Shown: positions 60,432 through 64,000 of the stretch, in pieces
How positions within the stretch are numbered: the first letter of the stretch is position 1
Layout of the letters: each line of letters opens with the position of its first letter
DNA from: an uncultured Oscillospiraceae bacterium
GTDB taxonomy: Bacteria; Bacillota; Clostridia; Oscillospirales; Oscillospiraceae
DNA length: 64,000 nucleotides
Assembly: GCA_934572335.1 (NCBI GenBank)
Contig: CAKTKU010000001.1
Coordinates: 179,159 to 243,158 of the forward strand
Direction: 5' to 3'
Position numbers and translations under genes: made by a program
The notes under the pieces: generated by a model
The model's input: the letters and a program-made list of their open reading frames with translations, nothing else
Told to the model about the DNA's origin: nothing
Database searches by the model: none

Positions 60432-63052
60432 GACCGAAAAAGCTGACAATGTCCGCGTTCGGACCGTATTCAGGGCTGACGGAGCTGGACTTCGACGCGC
60501 TGGGGCGCGAGGGGCTGTTCCTCATCACGGGCGACACCGGCGCGGGCAAGACCACGATATTCGACGCGATAAGCTTCGCCCTCTACGGGGAGGCGTCCGG
60601 CGGCGCGGAGCGGCGCGCATCAAAGTCGTTCCGCTCGGACTACGCATCCCCCGACACGGAGACATGGGTGGAGTTCACCTTCACGCACCGGGGGCGCGAG
60701 TACCGCATAAAGCGCGCGCCGGAGTATGAGCGCGTGAAGCTGCGCGGCGAGGGAACAACAAAGCAGGACGCCTACGCCGAGTTCGAGTGCGGCGAGACGG
60801 GGGAGCTTATAACGCGCATCGCGGCGGTGAACGCGCGCGTGGCGGAGTTGACCGGACTGAGCCGCACGCAGTTCGCGCAGACGGTCATGATAGCGCAGGG
60901 GGACTTTCTGAGAATACTCAACGCCAAGAGTGACGAGCGAAAAAAGCTCTTCCAGCGGATATTCAACACCGGCGTTTTTGCCGACGTCCAGCAGCGGCTC
61001 AAGGATATGAACGCCGAGTGCGAGGGCGCGCTTGGAAAGCTGGACGCGGCGGCGGAGACGGAGCTGGCGCGCCTGACGCACGACGCGGCTTTCTCCCGCG
61101 AGGACGAGGCGGACGCGCTGCGCGGCGATGTGCGCGCGACGGAGAAGCTGATACCGCTTTTAAAGGAACGGCAGGATGAGCGCGCCGCGAGAATAGAGAA
61201 CGCAAAGACCGCGCAGGAGCGCGCCGAGCGCGAGGCGGAGGCACTGACAGAGGCGCTGAGCCGCGCGAGGCTCATCCTCAGCCAGCGGCAGGAGCTTGCG
61301 GCGATGGAGGCGGAGCTTGCGCGCGACGAAGAGAACGCCGTTGAACGTGCCGCGCAGGAGGCGCGGCTGGAAAGAGCGAAGCGCGCCGCGAGACTGGACG
61401 GGGCGGAGCTGCTGCTGCGGCAGAGCCATGCCGATGTGAAGGCGACGCGTGCGGCGCTCGCCGCGGCGCAGGAGGCACGGACGGCGGGCGAGAGCAGGCG
61501 CGGAGAGAGCACGGAGCGCGTGAAGCGCGCCGAGGCGGAGCTTGAAGCGTGCGAGGCAAAGCGAGAGGCGCTGAGAGCGCGGGCGGAGGCAATGCCGCTG
61601 CTGGAGCGCTTGTCGGCGGCACGGGCGGAGTATGCGGTGCAGCAGAAGACCGTCGCGGGCTGCATGGAGGCCAGCCGCGTGCTCGACGCGGAGTACACCC
61701 GCGCGAAGGACAGGTTCTACGCCTCGCAGGCGGGGCTGCTGGCGCTGACGCTGGAGGAGGGGAGACCCTGCCCGGTGTGCGGCGCGACGGAGCACCCGTC
61801 CCCGGCCAAGCCCAGCGCGGAGAGCGTCACGCGCGAGGAGCTGGAGCGCGCGGACAAAGCGCGCAAAAGCGCTGAGGAGCGCCTGCGCCGCGCGTCCGAA
61901 ATGGCACAGCAGCAGCGCACCGCGATCGCAAAGGACACAGAGCGCGTCAGCGCGCTGGGCTTCGCCCCGTACACGGACATGCGGGCGCTGAACGACGAAT
62001 GCCGCCGACTGCGGCAGGAGATAGAGCGCGCGGAGAGCGAGGCAAAGACGGCGCGCGCGGAGAACGAGAGAATAATCGCCGGGGCGGCGCGTGCCGCTGC
62101 GGCGGAGGACGAGGCGAAAAAGCGCCTTGAGCAGCAGGAAAGCGCGCTCGCCGAGCGGCGCACGGAATTTGGCGCGCTCCTTCGTGAGCAGGGGTTTGAA
62201 AGTGGTGAAGAGTACACCGCGGCAAAGCTGCCCCCGGCACAGGCGGACGCGATGGAGGCGGAGTTTCGCGCGGCGGCGGAGCGCGCACACTCGCTGAAAG
62301 ACCGCGCGGCGTCGCTGAGAGAGAAGCTTGCGGATGCGGAGGATGTGAGCGCGGAAGACCTCGCAGCGAAGCTGGACGCGGCGCGGACAACGGCGCGCCG
62401 CGCGGCAGCGGAGGACACGGCGCTCACGGCGGCGCAGACGGCGGACGAGACCGCGATAGCGCGCCTGACCGCCATCGCGGAAAAGCGCGCGGCGGCACAG
62501 CACCGCTGGGCAGTGGTGAACGAGGTATACGCCACTGTGTCCGGGCAGATGAGCCGGAGGACAAAGCTGTCATTCGAGACCTATGTGCAGCAGTATTACT
62601 TCAAGCAGGTGATCGCCGCGGCGAACAAGCGCCTGACCGTTCTGACGGACGGGATGTTCGTGCTGCGGTGCAAGGAGGAGGCAAAGAACATGCGCTCGCA
62701 GTCGGGGCTTGACCTCGACGTGCTGGACAGGAGCACGGGGCTGTGGCGCGATGTGTCCACGCTCTCCGGGGGTGAGTCGTTCATGGCGTCGCTCGCGCTA
62801 GCGCTGGGGCTGTCGGACGTGGTGCAGAGCCGCAGCGGCGGCGTGCGCCTCGACGCGATGTTCATTGACGAGGGCTTCGGCTCGCTCGACGAGAACGCCC
62901 TGCGCCAGGCGATGGAGCTTTTGACGCGCCTTGCCGGGGGTGCGCGGCTCGTCGGCGTGATCTCGCACATGCCGGAGCTGAAAGAGCGCATAGAGCGCAA
63001 GGTGATAGTGACCAAAACCGTCTCAGGCTCAAAGCTTCGCGTCGAGGCGTAG
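60428..63052 (+). CDS. sbcC: Exonuclease subunit SbcC (Rad50-like ATPase)
   Basis: An 874-residue SMC-type ATPase. Walker A is FLITGDTGAGKTTIFDAI near residue 36, followed by long coiled coils (roughly 170-430 and 480-690) joined by the zinc hook CPVCGATEHPSP near residue 450, then the ABC signature TLSGGESFMASLALALGLSD and Walker B LDAMFIDEGFGSLDENAL. It powers SbcD. The gap after its stop is short and ends with a terminator. Confidence 0.96.
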   Translation: MRPKKLTMSAFGPYSGLTELDFDALGREGLFLITGDTGAGKTTIFDAISFALYGEASGGAERRASKSFRSDYASPDTETWVEFTFTHRGREYRIKRAPEYERVKLRGEGTTKQDAYAEFECGETGELITRIAAVNARVAELTGLSRTQFAQTVMIAQGDFLRILNAKSDERKKLFQRIFNTGVFADVQQRLKDMNAECEGALGKLDAAAETELARLTHDAAFSREDEADALRGDVRATEKLIPLLKERQDERAARIENAKTAQERAEREAEALTEALSRARLILSQRQELAAMEAELARDEENAVERAAQEARLERAKRAARLDGAELLLRQSHADVKATRAALAAAQEARTAGESRRGESTERVKRAEAELEACEAKREALRARAEAMPLLERLSAARAEYAVQQKTVAGCMEASRVLDAEYTRAKDRFYASQAGLLALTLEEGRPCPVCGATEHPSPAKPSAESVTREELERADKARKSAEERLRRASEMAQQQRTAIAKDTERVSALGFAPYTDMRALNDECRRLRQEIERAESEAKTARAENERIIAGAARAAAAEDEAKKRLEQQESALAERRTEFGALLREQGFESGEEYTAAKLPPAQADAMEAEFRAAAERAHSLKDRAASLREKLADAEDVSAEDLAAKLDAARTTARRAAAEDTALTAAQTADETAIARLTAIAEKRAAAQHRWAVVNEVYATVSGQMSRRTKLSFETYVQQYYFKQVIAAANKRLTVLTDGMFVLRCKEEAKNMRSQSGLDLDVLDRSTGLWRDVSTLSGGESFMASLALALGLSDVVQSRSGGVRLDAMFIDEGFGSLDENALRQAMELLTRLAGGARLVGVISHMPELKERIERKVIVTKTVSGSKLRVEA

Positions 63053-63061
63053 GCGAAAAAC

Positions 63062-63097
63062 AGCGTCTGTTTTCTTCCATTGAAAACAGACGCTTTT
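63062..63097. terminator. Terminator of sbcDC
   Basis: Perfect 13-bp stem (63062-63074 with 63082-63094) followed by TTTT. Confidence 0.88.
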
Positions 63098-63119
63098 CAG
63101 TCTGTCAAATAACACAACA

Positions 63120-64000
63120 TTAGATCAAGCAGAAACAGCATAATTTGACGCAACTGTTGAAAAAGCGAGCAAAAATGCGGTAAAAGGCAGAGCTGTTCCA
63201 GCTCCATGTTGCTAGCTTTTTCAGATTCATGCATGCAAATTTAAGCGTGACCCAGTTTGTGACCCGAGCCAAGCCTCTGTGATGTGCATACCGCATAGCG
63301 TGTTTTTCTTTAGCATCCCCGAATACGCGCTCTATGCTCTCCTTGCGCTTTGCGTACAGAGCCTTGCCGCATTCGGTCTTGCGGAGCTGCTCCACCAAGT
63401 CCAGATATTTCGACCATATATGGCGCTGCACTATCTTCTGCCCTTTTTCATTTGCTCCGCATTTTTCACGCCGCGGACAACTGCGGCATTCAGACGGGGT
63501 GCTTCGGTATATCCGCTTCCCGTCTCTGTCAGTTGTGGTATGCCGCAGAGTCTTTCCGTGAGGACAGGTCAAGGTGTCTGTTACTTCATCATATTTGTAC
63601 TCCCAAGGCCTGAAATGTCCTTTTGCGGTTTTGGACTGAGTATACGGTAAGATTGGGATCCTGCTGTCGTCAAGTGTTTTCTTTGCTATCCACGGTGTCT
63701 TGCAGCCAGCGTCCATTACGATGAATTGCGCTTCGTCAAATCTGCCTGCTACTTTGTCATATACCGCGTCCCACGCCACACTGTCGCTCACATTGCCCGC
63801 TGTTACCTCTACCGCCAGTACTATCCCGTTCTTGTCGCAGGCTGCTCCTCATATATCTTTCCTGTTTTGGCGACTTGCTCCTTCTGGAACTTCTTCTTGT
63901 TTGCACTTGCCTTTATATGCGTCCCGTCTATGAATACTGCGCTTGGGTCTGCTGCCCGATTATTTATTGCCTTATTCAGTATGTGCTCGAATATTTCCGC
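63120..64000 (-). pseudogene. IS1182-type DDE transposase, decayed and cut by the window end
   Basis: On the minus strand the window opens inside a transposase (EIFEHILNKAINNRAAD, then AVFIDGTHIKASANKKKFQK). Near 63850 this frame hits a stop; a different frame takes over with ACDKNGIVLAVEVTAGNVSD and continues to 63120 (CRSCPRREKCG, and RRKESIERVFGDAKEKHAMRY-type end). IS1182-family proteins have about 45 more residues between these two parts, so a deletion plus frameshift has inactivated it. The catalytic first Asp and the final Glu region are still seen. No terminal inverted repeat could be identified. Confidence 0.8.

Noticed and set aside
1..64000. tRNA, rRNA or CRISPR array
   Set aside because: All intergenic gaps were read; none shows a cloverleaf with a TTCGA loop, rRNA signatures or regularly spaced direct repeats.

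Overview
The window looks like a chromosomal segment of a GC-rich, spore-lineage Firmicute, most likely a gut Clostridia member of the Oscillospirales type. Evidence: Gram-positive AddAB in place of RecBCD, a YtvI-type permease, an HU gene followed by rqcP, a SpoVB-like flippase, DegV, a lysine riboswitch, an archaeal/clostridial-type ProS, strong AGGAGG ribosome sites, frequent TTG/GTG starts and many T-tailed terminators. No rRNA, tRNA or CRISPR array was seen.

Layout. 1-1.5 kb: end of a BlaI-type repressor, an M56 BlaR1-like sensor protease and a small secreted protein. 1.6-7.5 kb: a LUD/cupin pair divergent from an iron alcohol dehydrogenase, an XRE regulator, DegV, a GntR regulator and TraX. 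7.5-12 kb: two large secreted, membrane-anchored Ig-like proteins. 12-23 kb: proS, a HAAS-like membrane protein pair, YtvI, an aspartokinase that appears to lack its first ACT domain, an AEC carrier, a PurN homologue without its catalytic residues, a phosphatase-acetyltransferase fusion, a phosphoesterase and small membrane proteins. 23-28 kb: a candidate small RNA, a YwaF protein, a lysine riboswitch controlling an NhaC-family transporter, a ClC protein and an NlpC/P60 lipoprotein with a probably leaderless mRNA. 28-35.5 kb: addB-addA and rpmE.

35.5-40.3 kb is visibly AT-richer: two tandem paralogous GT-C membrane proteins and a DUF6056-like gene cut by one in-frame amber codon, suggesting acquired cell-surface glycan genes. 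40.4-46.4 kb: an FAD protein with a structured leader, a GT-C mannosyltransferase-like protein, a flippase, HU, rqcP and a P-loop protein. 46.6-49.7 kb: a two-gene 2-hydroxyacyl-CoA dehydratase operon with a tiny membrane protein and no activator ATPase. 49.7-57.6 kb: a zinc peptidase, a PfkB kinase, then a maltodextrin-type operon (LacI regulator with a 26-bp perfect palindromic operator, solute-binding lipoprotein, two permeases, malQ; no ATPase gene). 57.6-64 kb: a DnaJ-C-like/transglutaminase membrane protein, sbcD-sbcC and a decayed IS1182-type transposase running off the window.

The main functional units are: lysine-sensing control of a transporter, alpha-glucan uptake and cleavage under a LacI repressor, double-strand break processing (AddAB, SbcCD), and envelope glycan assembly. 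All calls were made by reading the sequence; no database search was run.
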